Of a stretch of DNA of 30,176 nt, positions 13,940 through 21,558 are shown one piece after another. The stretch spans positions 13,509 to 43,684 of the forward strand of contig FR895518.1 in the NCBI GenBank assembly GCA_000434435.1. The letters run 5' to 3'. The notes beneath the pieces were generated by a model, which saw only the letters and a list, made by a program, of their open reading frames with translations, had not been told where the DNA came from and made no database searches. Made by a program: the position numbers and the translations under genes. The DNA comes from Firmicutes bacterium CAG:475. Its GTDB lineage: Bacteria > Bacillota > Clostridia > Christensenellales > CAG-917. Every line of letters begins with the position of its first letter. Positions within the stretch are counted from its first letter, which is position 1.

Positions 13940-13968
13940 TTGATTTTTCAGAAACAATTTGCTATGAT
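13940..13968 (+). promoter_or_regulatory. Promoter of tRNA-Arg
   Basis: -35 TTGATT (13940-13945), 17-bp spacer, -10 TATGAT (13963-13968), placing the start about 17 bp before the mature tRNA end. Confidence 0.65.
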
Positions 13969-13991
13969 ATGAAAAGAAGAACATGAAAAAC

Positions 13992-14068
13992 GTTCGTGTA
14001 GCTCAGCAGGATAGAGCGTCGGTTTCCTAAACCGCAGGTCGGGGGTTCGAATCCCTTCACGAACACCA
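13992..14068 (+). tRNA. tRNA-Arg (anticodon CCU)
   Basis: The 77-nt sequence has a perfect 7-bp acceptor (GTTCGTG with CACGAAC), discriminator A, encoded CCA, and a D-arm with GCTCAGCAGGATAGAGC. The anticodon loop TTCCTAA carries CCT. The T-arm is GGGGG TTCGAAT CCCTT, where the last pair is G-T. The bottom anticodon pair is a T-C mismatch. Its last 21 nt are repeated twice downstream at 144-bp intervals. Confidence 0.93.
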
Positions 14069-14385
14069 GCCCCAACCTCTCGGTTGGGTTTTCTTTTGCG
14101 ATTCGAACGTGTGCTTTGCACACCGCAACTCTGTTGCGCCCCGCCTTTGGTCGGGCTGCACGCGATTGACTTTGTATCAATCGCTGTTGGGCGAATCCCT
14201 TCACGAACACCAGTCCCAACCTCTCGCTTGGGTTTTCTTTTGCGATTCGAACATGTGCTTTGCACACCGCAACTCTGTTGCGCCCCGCCTTTGGTCGGGC
14301 TGCACGCGATTGACTTTGTATCAATCGCTGTTGGGCGAATCCCTTCACGAACACCAGTCCCAACCTCTCGGTTGGGTTTTCTTTT
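14048..14385 (+). repeat. 144-bp tandem repeat (2.35 copies) containing the tRNA-Arg 3' end and terminator
   Basis: Units begin at 14048, 14192 and 14336. Each holds the 21-nt tRNA 3' end with CCA and a terminator hairpin (CCCAACC...GGTTGGG). The complete units then carry four more small hairpins; in copy 1 these are 14109-14123, 14124-14138, 14140-14154 and 14162-14184. Copies 1 and 2 differ at only three sites, one of which breaks a pair in the copy 2 terminator. The third copy stops after the terminator. Confidence 0.85.
14071..14097 (+). terminator. Terminator of tRNA-Arg
   Basis: CCCAACC (14071-14077) pairs perfectly with 14082-14088 around TCTC and is followed by TTTTCTTTT. It begins 3 nt after the CCA. 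Confidence 0.8.
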
Positions 14386-14513
14386 ATGACAGTTTTGGGG
14401 CGGATAGAATGCTTAAAACATATTTTTAAGACTAATAGAATGCGGTTTTATATGATTTTTCAAGCGAACCTATATCTCGACAAAAAAAATATCGCAATAG
14501 AACGCCAAAATAT

Positions 14514-14579
14514 TTGCCAAATCAAAAATATTTGTGTACAATATGGTCAATTAGGTTGGATAAACGCGGCAAAAGCCGC
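14514..14579 (+). promoter_or_regulatory. Promoter and leader hairpin of the gene at 14623
   Basis: -35 TTGCCA (14514-14519), 17-bp spacer, -10 TACAAT (14537-14542). The leader holds a short GC hairpin (GCGGC 14566-14570 with 14575-14579, AAAA loop) followed by TCTTTACTTTT, which could act as a weak attenuator. Confidence 0.6.
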
Positions 14580-14622
14580 TCTTTACTTTTCAACGAAAAC
14601 GTAATACGGAGCTTAAATCACC

Positions 14623-15288
14623 ATGGACAAAATTGCATTGCAAGCAAAACTTGACGAACAAAAATGGAACGATAGCGTCAGCAATCACCGCGATATGTGC
14701 GGCGCATACGATTATTGCGCTTTTTGCGACAAGAGCGTTGCTCTCCCCTGCGCAACTGCGTTTGAGGAAATGAACAAACCGCAAATCTTGCCCGCATCGG
14801 ACAACGAACACCCAGTTCAAGTTGCCCTTACCGCAGAGAAAGAGAACGAAGACGTAACAGAACTTCACTCCTCATTGGGCAAAAAGTTTGATTACGACAA
14901 GGTTATGGCGAAAAAGGCGGCAAGAAAGAGTCTCACTTTTGCGGAGAAGTACGCACTTGCGGACGACATCATCAAAGAACGCTACGCAATCCTCAAAGAC
15001 GCGCTCACCGCAACGGCAAAAGGCACCCCGAAAATCAAGAGCAGAATCAGCAAGCAATGCGACACGTATAGACGCGAAGGCGACATCGTGGCAAAGATCA
15101 CCATAATCGGCACTTCTTTGCGTATCAATCTCCCCCTCGATCCCGACGCGGAAGAGTTCAATGACGGTCGCACGCCGCACACCTCGACAGGACATAAAAA
15201 AGTGTATGAGGAAGTTCCTTTCCAATTCAAAGTAAACAGCAAACTCGCACTCAAACGTGCACTCGCTCTCATCGATTTGGTTAAATGA
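14623..15288 (+). CDS. Conserved hypothetical protein with N-terminal cysteine cluster
   Basis: I do not recognise a named family. The 221-residue soluble protein has a cysteine cluster at residues 26-43 (MCGAYDYCAFC, then C43) that could bind zinc, an acidic linker, and a C-terminal half (residues about 90-221) with mixed alpha/beta character (KSLTFAEKYALADDI, then IKSRISKQCDTYRREGDIVA and SLRINLPLDPDAEEF). That second half resembles a domain I have seen repeated in uncharacterised Clostridia proteins, but I can give no function. It has its own promoter and terminator and so is a single-gene unit. The ribosome site (GGAG, 11 nt before ATG) is adequate. Confidence 0.7.
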   Translation: MDKIALQAKLDEQKWNDSVSNHRDMCGAYDYCAFCDKSVALPCATAFEEMNKPQILPASDNEHPVQVALTAEKENEDVTELHSSLGKKFDYDKVMAKKAARKSLTFAEKYALADDIIKERYAILKDALTATAKGTPKIKSRISKQCDTYRREGDIVAKITIIGTSLRINLPLDPDAEEFNDGRTPHTSTGHKKVYEEVPFQFKVNSKLALKRALALIDLVK

Positions 15289-15359
15289 TCGCTTTTGCAC
15301 AAAAGAAAAAGCAATTAGATATACAAAAGTTAAACAACCGATATACGAAAGACAAAACG

Positions 15360-15392
15360 AATCCCGCCGCAATGCGACGGGATTTTTGTTTT
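15360..15392 (+). terminator. Intrinsic terminator after the hypothetical gene
   Basis: An 11-bp stem with one mismatch (15360-15370 with 15374-15384) and loop AAT is followed by TTTTTGTTTT. It lies between convergent genes. Confidence 0.75.
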
Positions 15393-15417
15393 GAATAAAG
15401 CTGTTTTTCGAATTGTT

Positions 15418-16362
15418 TTATCTCATACCCTTGTCGTACGGAATACCCTCCGCTTTCGGTGCTCTGGACTTCTTCGACGTAAACGCAAGGACAATAAGGG
15501 ACACTATGTATGGCAGCATGTTGTAGATTGTTCCGTTGATTTGCAAATTTGCCAACCAGTCAATACCCATATACACGTTTGAAAGCGCACGGAACAAACC
15601 GAACAGCAATGCGGCAAGAGCAATTCTAATTGGCTTCCACTGTCCAAAAATCATAACTGCCAATGCCAAAAAGCCTGCGCCTGCGACACCCATATCGAAG
15701 TGCCACGTTGACGTTGCCGCGGCAATATAGATGATTCCGCCTAGCCCACCGAGTGCGCCGGAAATAATAACGCCCGAATAACGCATTGCGTAAACGTTTA
15801 TACCAACGCTTCCGGCAGCTTGAGGATGTTCGCCGCAAGCACGCAGACGGAGACCGAATTTCGTTTTGTACAACACAATCGTAGACACAATCAATATCAA
15901 AATTGCAATAACGATAAACCAGCTCAATTCCAAGTCGCCGATTTTAAACAAAAAAGCTTTTCTCGGTTCTATATAGTCAAGGATTGCAGAAAAGTTTGTG
16001 CCGTTGCTGCGTTTTGTGTTGAATGCCTTGATAAGAACGGTTGCCGTTGCTGTTGCAAGCATGTTGAGAGCCGTACCGGCAAGCGTTTGATCTGCTTTGA
16101 AATTTATACATGCAACAGCCAGCAGTAGCGACGACACCATACCGACTAGCGCGCTTACGAGCAAAACAAGAATAACGATAAGTCCCGGTGCGGTTCCCGC
16201 AGGGAGCAAAACCATAGTCATTGCTCCGCCCATTGCACCGAAAACCATTATCCCTTCAAGGCCGATATTGATAACACCCGAACGCTCGGAGAACATACCG
16301 CCAAGTGCGACAAGAATTAGAACAGCTGCATAAATCAACGTATATTGAACAAGTAACGTCAT
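15418..16362 (-). CDS. Nucleoside ABC transporter permease 2 (NupQ/YufQ-like)
   Basis: The 314-residue membrane protein has about eight hydrophobic segments and the family motif GGMFSERSGVINIGLEGIMV near the N-terminus. Further hallmarks are LRACGEHPQAAGSVGINVYA and SGALGGLGGIIY. These are typical of the permease that pairs with a YufP-like partner in BMP-type nucleoside importers. Its start overlaps the previous stop by 4 nt (ATGA), so it is translationally coupled. It is the last gene of the operon. Confidence 0.88.
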   Translation of the reverse strand: MTLLVQYTLIYAAVLILVALGGMFSERSGVINIGLEGIMVFGAMGGAMTMVLLPAGTAPGLIVILVLLVSALVGMVSSLLLAVACINFKADQTLAGTALNMLATATATVLIKAFNTKRSNGTNFSAILDYIEPRKAFLFKIGDLELSWFIVIAILILIVSTIVLYKTKFGLRLRACGEHPQAAGSVGINVYAMRYSGVIISGALGGLGGIIYIAAATSTWHFDMGVAGAGFLALAVMIFGQWKPIRIALAALLFGLFRALSNVYMGIDWLANLQINGTIYNMLPYIVSLIVLAFTSKKSRAPKAEGIPYDKGMR

Positions 16363-17729
16363 TTCTCTTCGTCCCCCTTTTGCGTATTTTCATCGACGTT
16401 TGGTGGAGTTATCTCCTCAATTTCTTTGTTTACGTCGTCAATAATTTCTTCGTCGGGAGTCTTTTCGTTTTCCTCAACGGTTGTGTCATCTGCTTGCGCC
16501 GCATCTTGTGCTGTAGGAGTCGGCTCTTCACCACTTGACATCGCAACTGCTTTTTTCTTATTAAGTCTGTCGGAAATTTTGCCAAGAGATTTGTTCATAA
16601 ACTGTTTGAAGAACAACACGAACGCACACAAGTAAATAATGATTGCGATCATCAGATCCGCAACTTGCGGGTTATAGTACGTGGTGTCTATTCTTGCACC
16701 GCCCAACGTTATATGCTGCACAAAGTATCCTGCAAAAACAACACCGATAGGATTTAAACCTCCGAGAAACGCAACCGCAATACCGTTGAATCCCATTGCG
16801 GGAACGGAACTCGACGTCTTATACTGTTCAATTCCTGTAAGATAGAAAAATGCCGCGCCCAATCCGGCAAGTGCACCGGAAATTGCCATCGTGACAATGA
16901 TATTGCGTTTGTCTTTCATGCCTGCATATTTCGCGGCAAACTTGTTGTGCCCCGTTGCTTTGAGCTCATAACCGAATGTTGTGAAATTCATTACAACCAG
17001 AATTACAACAGCAATAATAAGAGTAAATATTACCGCAATAGTCACATATTTGTTATTACTAAACAATTCACTTAATCCACCCGAAGGAATCAATGCTTGG
17101 GGTGCGTTTTTGGCAAGCTTATATGTCTCGGACAACGTCAAGTTCATCGCTCTCTCGTCACTCAACAATATATTGGTCATATAAAGGCCAATCCAGTTGG
17201 TCATGATACATGCGATAACCTCGTTGACGTTAAACAACGCCTTAAAAATGCCGGAAATTGCGCCCCAAAGCGCACCCATAACACCGGCAATCAATATGCA
17301 CGCATACCAAGGGAGTTGCCATACGAGTGCGGCATACAGAGAAAAACAAATACCCACGCAATACTGGCCGCCGACACCGATATTGAAAAGTCCTGCTTTG
17401 TACGCAAACATTACGGAAAGTCCGCACATAATCAACGGTACGGCCTTAACAATTGTCGAGCCGAAATAGTATAATTGCTTTTCGGGCAATGTATAAAATC
17501 CAAAGTTTTTGAGAATGGTTTGCATTGCTTCGCCTGCATGTTCAGCATTGATGCAAACCAAAATCAAATAACCTATAAATATACCGAGCAAGGCACAAAG
17601 AACAGACGAAATAACCGTTTGCATTCCGTCTTTTTTCGCAACGGTCAAAAGTTTCGCTTCGCTGTCGGGAGTTGAAACAAACAAACCTTTAAACCAGTTC
17701 TTAACTTTTACGGAGTCAATTTTCTTCAT
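16359..17729 (-). CDS. Nucleoside ABC transporter permease 1 (NupP/YufP-like) with acidic C-terminal tail
   Basis: The 456-residue product carries the large-permease signature (SVMFAYKAGLFNIGVGGQYC, then LKATGHNKFAAKYAGM and SGALAGLGAAFFYLTG) and about ten hydrophobic segments. After residue 385 it has a cytoplasmic tail rich in Glu, Asp and Thr that usual family members (about 350 residues) lack. I start at 17729, where AAAGGAG lies 8 nt upstream; the upstream frame extension precedes that site. The gene overlaps the end of the ATPase gene by 14 nt. With permease 2 it forms the membrane channel of the importer. Confidence 0.87.
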   Translation of the reverse strand: MKKIDSVKVKNWFKGLFVSTPDSEAKLLTVAKKDGMQTVISSVLCALLGIFIGYLILVCINAEHAGEAMQTILKNFGFYTLPEKQLYYFGSTIVKAVPLIMCGLSVMFAYKAGLFNIGVGGQYCVGICFSLYAALVWQLPWYACILIAGVMGALWGAISGIFKALFNVNEVIACIMTNWIGLYMTNILLSDERAMNLTLSETYKLAKNAPQALIPSGGLSELFSNNKYVTIAVIFTLIIAVVILVVMNFTTFGYELKATGHNKFAAKYAGMKDKRNIIVTMAISGALAGLGAAFFYLTGIEQYKTSSSVPAMGFNGIAVAFLGGLNPIGVVFAGYFVQHITLGGARIDTTYYNPQVADLMIAIIIYLCAFVLFFKQFMNKSLGKISDRLNKKKAVAMSSGEEPTPTAQDAAQADDTTVEENEKTPDEEIIDDVNKEIEEITPPNVDENTQKGDEEK

Positions 17730-19680
17730 TGTTTTTCTCCTTTGCGTCACGCTTTGCGCCTGCCATATACAAACCTAGCTCTTGCACGGTTGTCTTTTTG
17801 GGATCTAGTTCGCCTACGATTTCGCCCTCGTACATAACGAGAATTCTGTCGCTGAGGTTCATAACTTCGTCGAGTTCCAATGATACGAGCAACACGCCCG
17901 CGCCTTCGTCCCTGTCTTTTACGATTTGAGAATGGATATACTCGATTGCGCCAACGTCCAAACCTCTTGTAGGTTGTACCGCAACGAGCAAATTGTGCGG
18001 CCTGTCGAGTTCTCTTGCAACGATTGCTTTTTGTTGGTTGCCGCCCGACATGCTGCGCACTTTTGTGACGGATCCTTGTCCGCTTCTAACGTCGTATTGC
18101 GCTATGAGATTGTCCGAATACTTGCGCACGGATTTCTTTTTGATAAATCCTCCGGCTTGGAAATCTTTTTCCCAATAGCGTTGAAGCACCATGTTTTGTT
18201 CAAGCGAATAGTCAAGCACAAGACCGTGTTTATGGCGATCTTCAGGAATATGGCTCATACCAGTCTTACTGCGCTTTCTGATACTCGCCTTGGTGATATC
18301 TTGTCCGCAAAGATAAACTCTTCCCTTGACATCGGCATTCACGTCGATGCTTTCTCTCTTGTTTTTGTCAAACACAAACACGAGTTTATTCCAAAGCGCA
18401 ACACACTTGGAAGCAATGCCCTCGCCGACTTTTTTCATCCAATCCCAAATCTTAAATCCGAGTTTAACAAAGAAATACCTAATAAACTCTCCGCTTTGTG
18501 TGAAGAAGAGTTTTGCTCTTTCTTTCTTATCGACGTTTTTGAGCTTTGTCCAAACGGGTACGTCGATTTTTCTTTCTTCGGTTTCATCAATGTTCGGAGC
18601 AAGTTTTTCAAGCCCCGTAAGCCCGTACACGAGTTCTGTCTGTCCGTTGCCGTCAATACCGGCAATACACACGATTTCGCCCGAGTGAACGGTGAACGAA
18701 ACGTCTTTAACCGCAAGTTTTTTGTGAATTTTGCTCTCAACGCATAAATTTTCGACTTTTAAAATTTCGCCTTTTGGCTGCGCATCGTCTTTATCCACGG
18801 CAAATTTAACGTCGCGTCCCACCATCATTTTAGAGAGCTCTTCTTTGGTCGTATCCGCGACGTTGACAGTGCCGATATACTTGCCTTTGCGCAAAACGGA
18901 ACAGCGATCCGCAACCGCCATAATCTCGTTGAGTTTGTGCGTGATGAAAAGGATTGACTTGCCCTCTGCCGCGAGGTTGCGCATAATTTGCATAAGCTCG
19001 TCGATTTCTTGCGGCGTCAACACGGCGGTCGGTTCGTCGAAAATGAGAATCTCGTTGTCGCGGTAAAGCATTTTCAAAATTTCGGTGCGCTGTTGCATAC
19101 CGACGGTGATGTCCTCGATGATTGCGTCGGGATCGATTTTGAGTCCGTACTTCTCGCTCAAATCCACCACTTTTTTGCGCGCTTCTTTCTTGGTGAGGAA
19201 TCCCGCCTTGTTCGGTTCTGCGCCCAAAATGATGTTGTCGAGAACACTGAACACCTCGACGAGTTTGAAGTGTTGATGCACCATGCCTATGCCCAGTGCG
19301 GTGGCGTCGTTCGGGCTGTTGATTTTGACAACTTTTCCGTCCTTCAAAATCTCGCCTTTTTCGGGTTGATACAATCCGAAAAGAACGGACATAAGCGTTG
19401 ACTTACCTGCGCCGTTTTCGCCGAGTAATGCGTGGATTTCGCCGCGTTTGAGTTGCAGCGTAATGTCGTCGTTTGCAATGATGCCCGGAAATTCCTTCGT
19501 GATGTGGCGCATTTCGATGACGTAATCGTCTTGCGCGCCCGAATTGTCCGAAAATTCGTTTTGTACGGTTTCCGAAACTTCGTTTGCCTGCTCGGTTGCC
19601 TTGCAGACATCTTCAACTTCGGTTATCGCATCATTCTGAACGACTGACGTGTTTTCGATGTCATTTTTTCGTTTTGCCAT
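17716..19680 (-). CDS. Nucleoside ABC transporter ATPase (NupO/YufO-like) with large insertion in the second ATPase domain
   Basis: The 654-residue tandem ATPase has an N-terminal extension of about 55 residues. Domain 1 has Walker A GENGAGKST (87-95), signature VGMQQR (193-198) and Walker B ILIFDEPTA. Domain 2 has the degenerate Walker A GIDGNGQTE (341-349), signature SGGNQQK (545-551) and VAVQPTRGLD, which lacks the catalytic Glu as usual in this family. Relatives are about 510 residues. The extra length comes mainly from an insertion at about 360-452, right after the second Walker A helix, with aromatic and hydrophobic stretches (FIRYFFVKLGFKIWDWMKK). The start at 19680 has GAAGGAAAG upstream. 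It is first in the operon, with its own promoter at 19777-19805. It powers nucleoside uptake. Confidence 0.87.
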   Translation of the reverse strand: MAKRKNDIENTSVVQNDAITEVEDVCKATEQANEVSETVQNEFSDNSGAQDDYVIEMRHITKEFPGIIANDDITLQLKRGEIHALLGENGAGKSTLMSVLFGLYQPEKGEILKDGKVVKINSPNDATALGIGMVHQHFKLVEVFSVLDNIILGAEPNKAGFLTKKEARKKVVDLSEKYGLKIDPDAIIEDITVGMQQRTEILKMLYRDNEILIFDEPTAVLTPQEIDELMQIMRNLAAEGKSILFITHKLNEIMAVADRCSVLRKGKYIGTVNVADTTKEELSKMMVGRDVKFAVDKDDAQPKGEILKVENLCVESKIHKKLAVKDVSFTVHSGEIVCIAGIDGNGQTELVYGLTGLEKLAPNIDETEERKIDVPVWTKLKNVDKKERAKLFFTQSGEFIRYFFVKLGFKIWDWMKKVGEGIASKCVALWNKLVFVFDKNKRESIDVNADVKGRVYLCGQDITKASIRKRSKTGMSHIPEDRHKHGLVLDYSLEQNMVLQRYWEKDFQAGGFIKKKSVRKYSDNLIAQYDVRSGQGSVTKVRSMSGGNQQKAIVARELDRPHNLLVAVQPTRGLDVGAIEYIHSQIVKDRDEGAGVLLVSLELDEVMNLSDRILVMYEGEIVGELDPKKTTVQELGLYMAGAKRDAKEKNNEEN

Positions 19681-19776
19681 ACTTTCCTTCTTACAAAGAG
19701 CACCCTCCGGCATCCAAAAAAAGTTGAATAAAAAAGCCACAATGCGTCGGGATTTCTTTTATAAATGTATAGAATA

Positions 19777-19805
19777 ATTATACAATATATATTGTTCAAT
19801 ATCAA
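19777..19805 (-). promoter_or_regulatory. Promoter of the ATPase-permease operon with palindrome in the spacer
   Basis: -35 TTGATA (19805-19800), 17-bp spacer, -10 TATAAT (19782-19777). The perfect dyad ACAATATATATTGT (19782-19795) lies between the two boxes, where a repressor would block polymerase. Confidence 0.65.
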
Positions 19806-19853
19806 GAGCGAGAAAAATCTTTTTTGCCTCGGTGTTTTGTTTTTTTAAAGCGT

Positions 19854-19885
19854 AAAAAAAAAGAAGGCTTTCGCCTTCTTTTTTT
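19854..19885. terminator. Terminator of the substrate-binding lipoprotein gene
   Basis: GAAGGC (19863-19868) pairs with 19873-19878 around TTTC, extended by A/T tracts on both sides. It is symmetrical, but the minus strand is the relevant one. It separates the lipoprotein gene from the ATPase-permease operon, allowing a higher level of binding protein. Confidence 0.8.
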
Positions 19886-19894
19886 ATTGCTTCA

Positions 19895-21070
19895 TTAGGT
19901 CAAATTTGCTTGCACTGTAACATTAACAGAGTGTGCCGGCATTGTTGCCGTTTCACTTGAAACAGAGATTGTGCCATCGAAGATTTTACCAACAAGAGTT
20001 TTGTAATCGTCCACGGTGAAATTCGTCATAGACCATGTTGCTGTCGGGAGTTGAACATAGTTCAAAGAAGGATCCGTACCGGAAACCATACCCATGTTAG
20101 AAATCGTGCCGTAATAATCTTTCCAGTTGCCGTCCTTGATTGCTTTAAGAACCGTGTTGACGGTCGGTGCAAGACCTTTCATTGCAGATGTAACGCAAAC
20201 GCCTTTGCCGTAATTTGCATTGATAACGTAGCTTTGGTCGGAGTCAACGCCGATAACTTTGCCGTTGATTCCTTCTTTGGTTGCAGCTTCACAAGCAGAC
20301 GTGAAGATACCGCCGCCGCAAGCAAACACAACTTCTGTGCCGTTTTTATACCAAGTATCCATTGCCGCAGTGATTTCGGGAGTGCCGAAGAATTTACCAC
20401 CATAAACATAGTTCACGGAAACTTCGTTTGCAATATTCATTTCAACAGCTGCTGTGTTGACGCCTTGGACGAAACCGTAACCGAAACGAACGACTGCGGG
20501 AACCGCCATGCCGCCGAGGAAACCGAGTTTCTTGTAGCCTTCTTTGACCGCTGCATAACCTGCCATAAAGCCGGAAATTTCTTCTCTGTAAACAAATGTT
20601 GCAACGTTACCGGGAACCACATAGTCGTCGCCAAGGTCGCCTTGTGCAACGTCGAGTGCGATAAACGTAACGTTTTGATTTTGTTCAGCAACTTCAACAA
20701 CGGTTTCGCCGAATGCATAACCGGGCATTACGACAACGTTGTAGCCTTCTTGGATTGCTTGTTCGACGGATGCAACACGAGCTTCGGTGCTGTCACCTGC
20801 CGGCTTGAAGTATTTGAATCCGAGGGAATTTGCTTCGCTGAACGCTTTGCATGCTTCATAGGTCGTTTGGTTGAATGATTGGTCGGTAATATCGCCGTAA
20901 TCGGTAATCATAGCAACTTTCATTGCTCCATCCGTTTCGGGATTATATCCTGACATTACAACCTTGCCGGTGCCGCTGCCGCCTTCGTCTTTGGGGTTGC
21001 ACGCTGCAAAGCATGCCACGCATGTGATAACAAGAGCCATACAAAGTATGAATGCTACAAGTTTTTTCAT
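19895..21070 (-). CDS. BMP-family nucleoside-binding lipoprotein (BmpA/PnrA/NupN-like)
   Basis: The 391-residue protein has a lipoprotein signal (MKKLVAFILCMALVITCVAC, lipobox ending at Cys24) followed by a short acidic/glycine linker. The BMP-domain landmarks are present: AMITDYGDITDQSFNQ near the start, GYNVVVMPGYAFGE, SGFMAGYAAVKEGYKKLGFL, VFACGGGIF and GVDSDQSY. It would sit on the outer face of the membrane and hand purine or other nucleosides to the permeases encoded downstream. It has its own perfect promoter and a terminator. Together with the ATPase and two permeases this makes a complete importer. The exact nucleoside range is not evident from sequence. Confidence 0.92.
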   Translation of the reverse strand: MKKLVAFILCMALVITCVACFAACNPKDEGGSGTGKVVMSGYNPETDGAMKVAMITDYGDITDQSFNQTTYEACKAFSEANSLGFKYFKPAGDSTEARVASVEQAIQEGYNVVVMPGYAFGETVVEVAEQNQNVTFIALDVAQGDLGDDYVVPGNVATFVYREEISGFMAGYAAVKEGYKKLGFLGGMAVPAVVRFGYGFVQGVNTAAVEMNIANEVSVNYVYGGKFFGTPEITAAMDTWYKNGTEVVFACGGGIFTSACEAATKEGINGKVIGVDSDQSYVINANYGKGVCVTSAMKGLAPTVNTVLKAIKDGNWKDYYGTISNMGMVSGTDPSLNYVQLPTATWSMTNFTVDDYKTLVGKIFDGTISVSSETATMPAHSVNVTVQANLT

Positions 21071-21107
21071 AAACTTTCTCCTTTTTGGATTTTTTTTGGA
21101 TACTCAA

Positions 21108-21136
21108 ATTATACCTTTTTCAAAACGGAGTGTCAA
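21108..21136 (-). promoter_or_regulatory. Consensus promoter of the nucleoside-binding lipoprotein gene
   Basis: -35 TTGACA (21136-21131), 17-bp spacer, -10 TATAAT (21113-21108): both boxes and the spacing are perfect. This suggests very strong expression. Confidence 0.85.
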
Positions 21137-21305
21137 TACCCCAATCGGAACAATCGGCGATTATTTTTGTAGCTTTTTGTAAAACGGTTCAACGCATGTA
21201 TCAATAAATACACACGAGTGCGCCCTTGCGCACGCGCATAAGATGCGAGCATGCAAAAAGACGCGAACGGATTGAAAAATTTTCGAAAAACATTTGAAAA
21301 AATCA

Positions 21306-21333
21306 TTGACAACAGAGAAGAATATGATATCAT
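21306..21333 (+). promoter_or_regulatory. Promoter of pyrG
   Basis: -35 TTGACA (21306-21311), 16-bp spacer, -10 TATCAT (21328-21333). The predicted start near 21340 gives a leader of about 220 nt. Confidence 0.65.
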
Positions 21334-21423
21334 AACAACTGTTTTTTTGAAGAAAACTTTGCTTCGCGCAAATCGAAAACGAGGTTTTTCTTTCAATCAA
21401 AAACGCAATATAAAAAGGACCTG

Positions 21424-21480
21424 AAAAGGCGTTTTTCTTTTTGGCACGACAAGTTGCTAAAAAAAAACGCCTTTTTTTTG
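21424..21480 (+). terminator. Probable transcription attenuator in the pyrG leader
   Basis: AAAAGGCGTTTTT (21424-21436) pairs perfectly with 21463-21475, and the T-run continues to 21479. No plus-strand gene lies upstream, so this terminator sits between the pyrG promoter and its gene. A small alternative hairpin (GAGG/CCTC near 21487-21502) follows. Gram-positive pyrG genes are known to use leader termination controlled by CTP; here the start region lacks the GGG run of the Bacillus mechanism, so control may differ. Confidence 0.6.
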
Positions 21481-21558
21481 TTTTTTTGAGGCAAAAAAAC
21501 CTCAAAATACGGCAAAAACGAGCGAAAAAGCAACACTAAAACCCTTGGAGGCATACAT

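Noticed and set aside
14048..14385. CRISPR array
   Set aside because: Units are 144 bp, nearly identical throughout, have no unique spacers, and contain a tRNA end and terminator; no cas genes are present.
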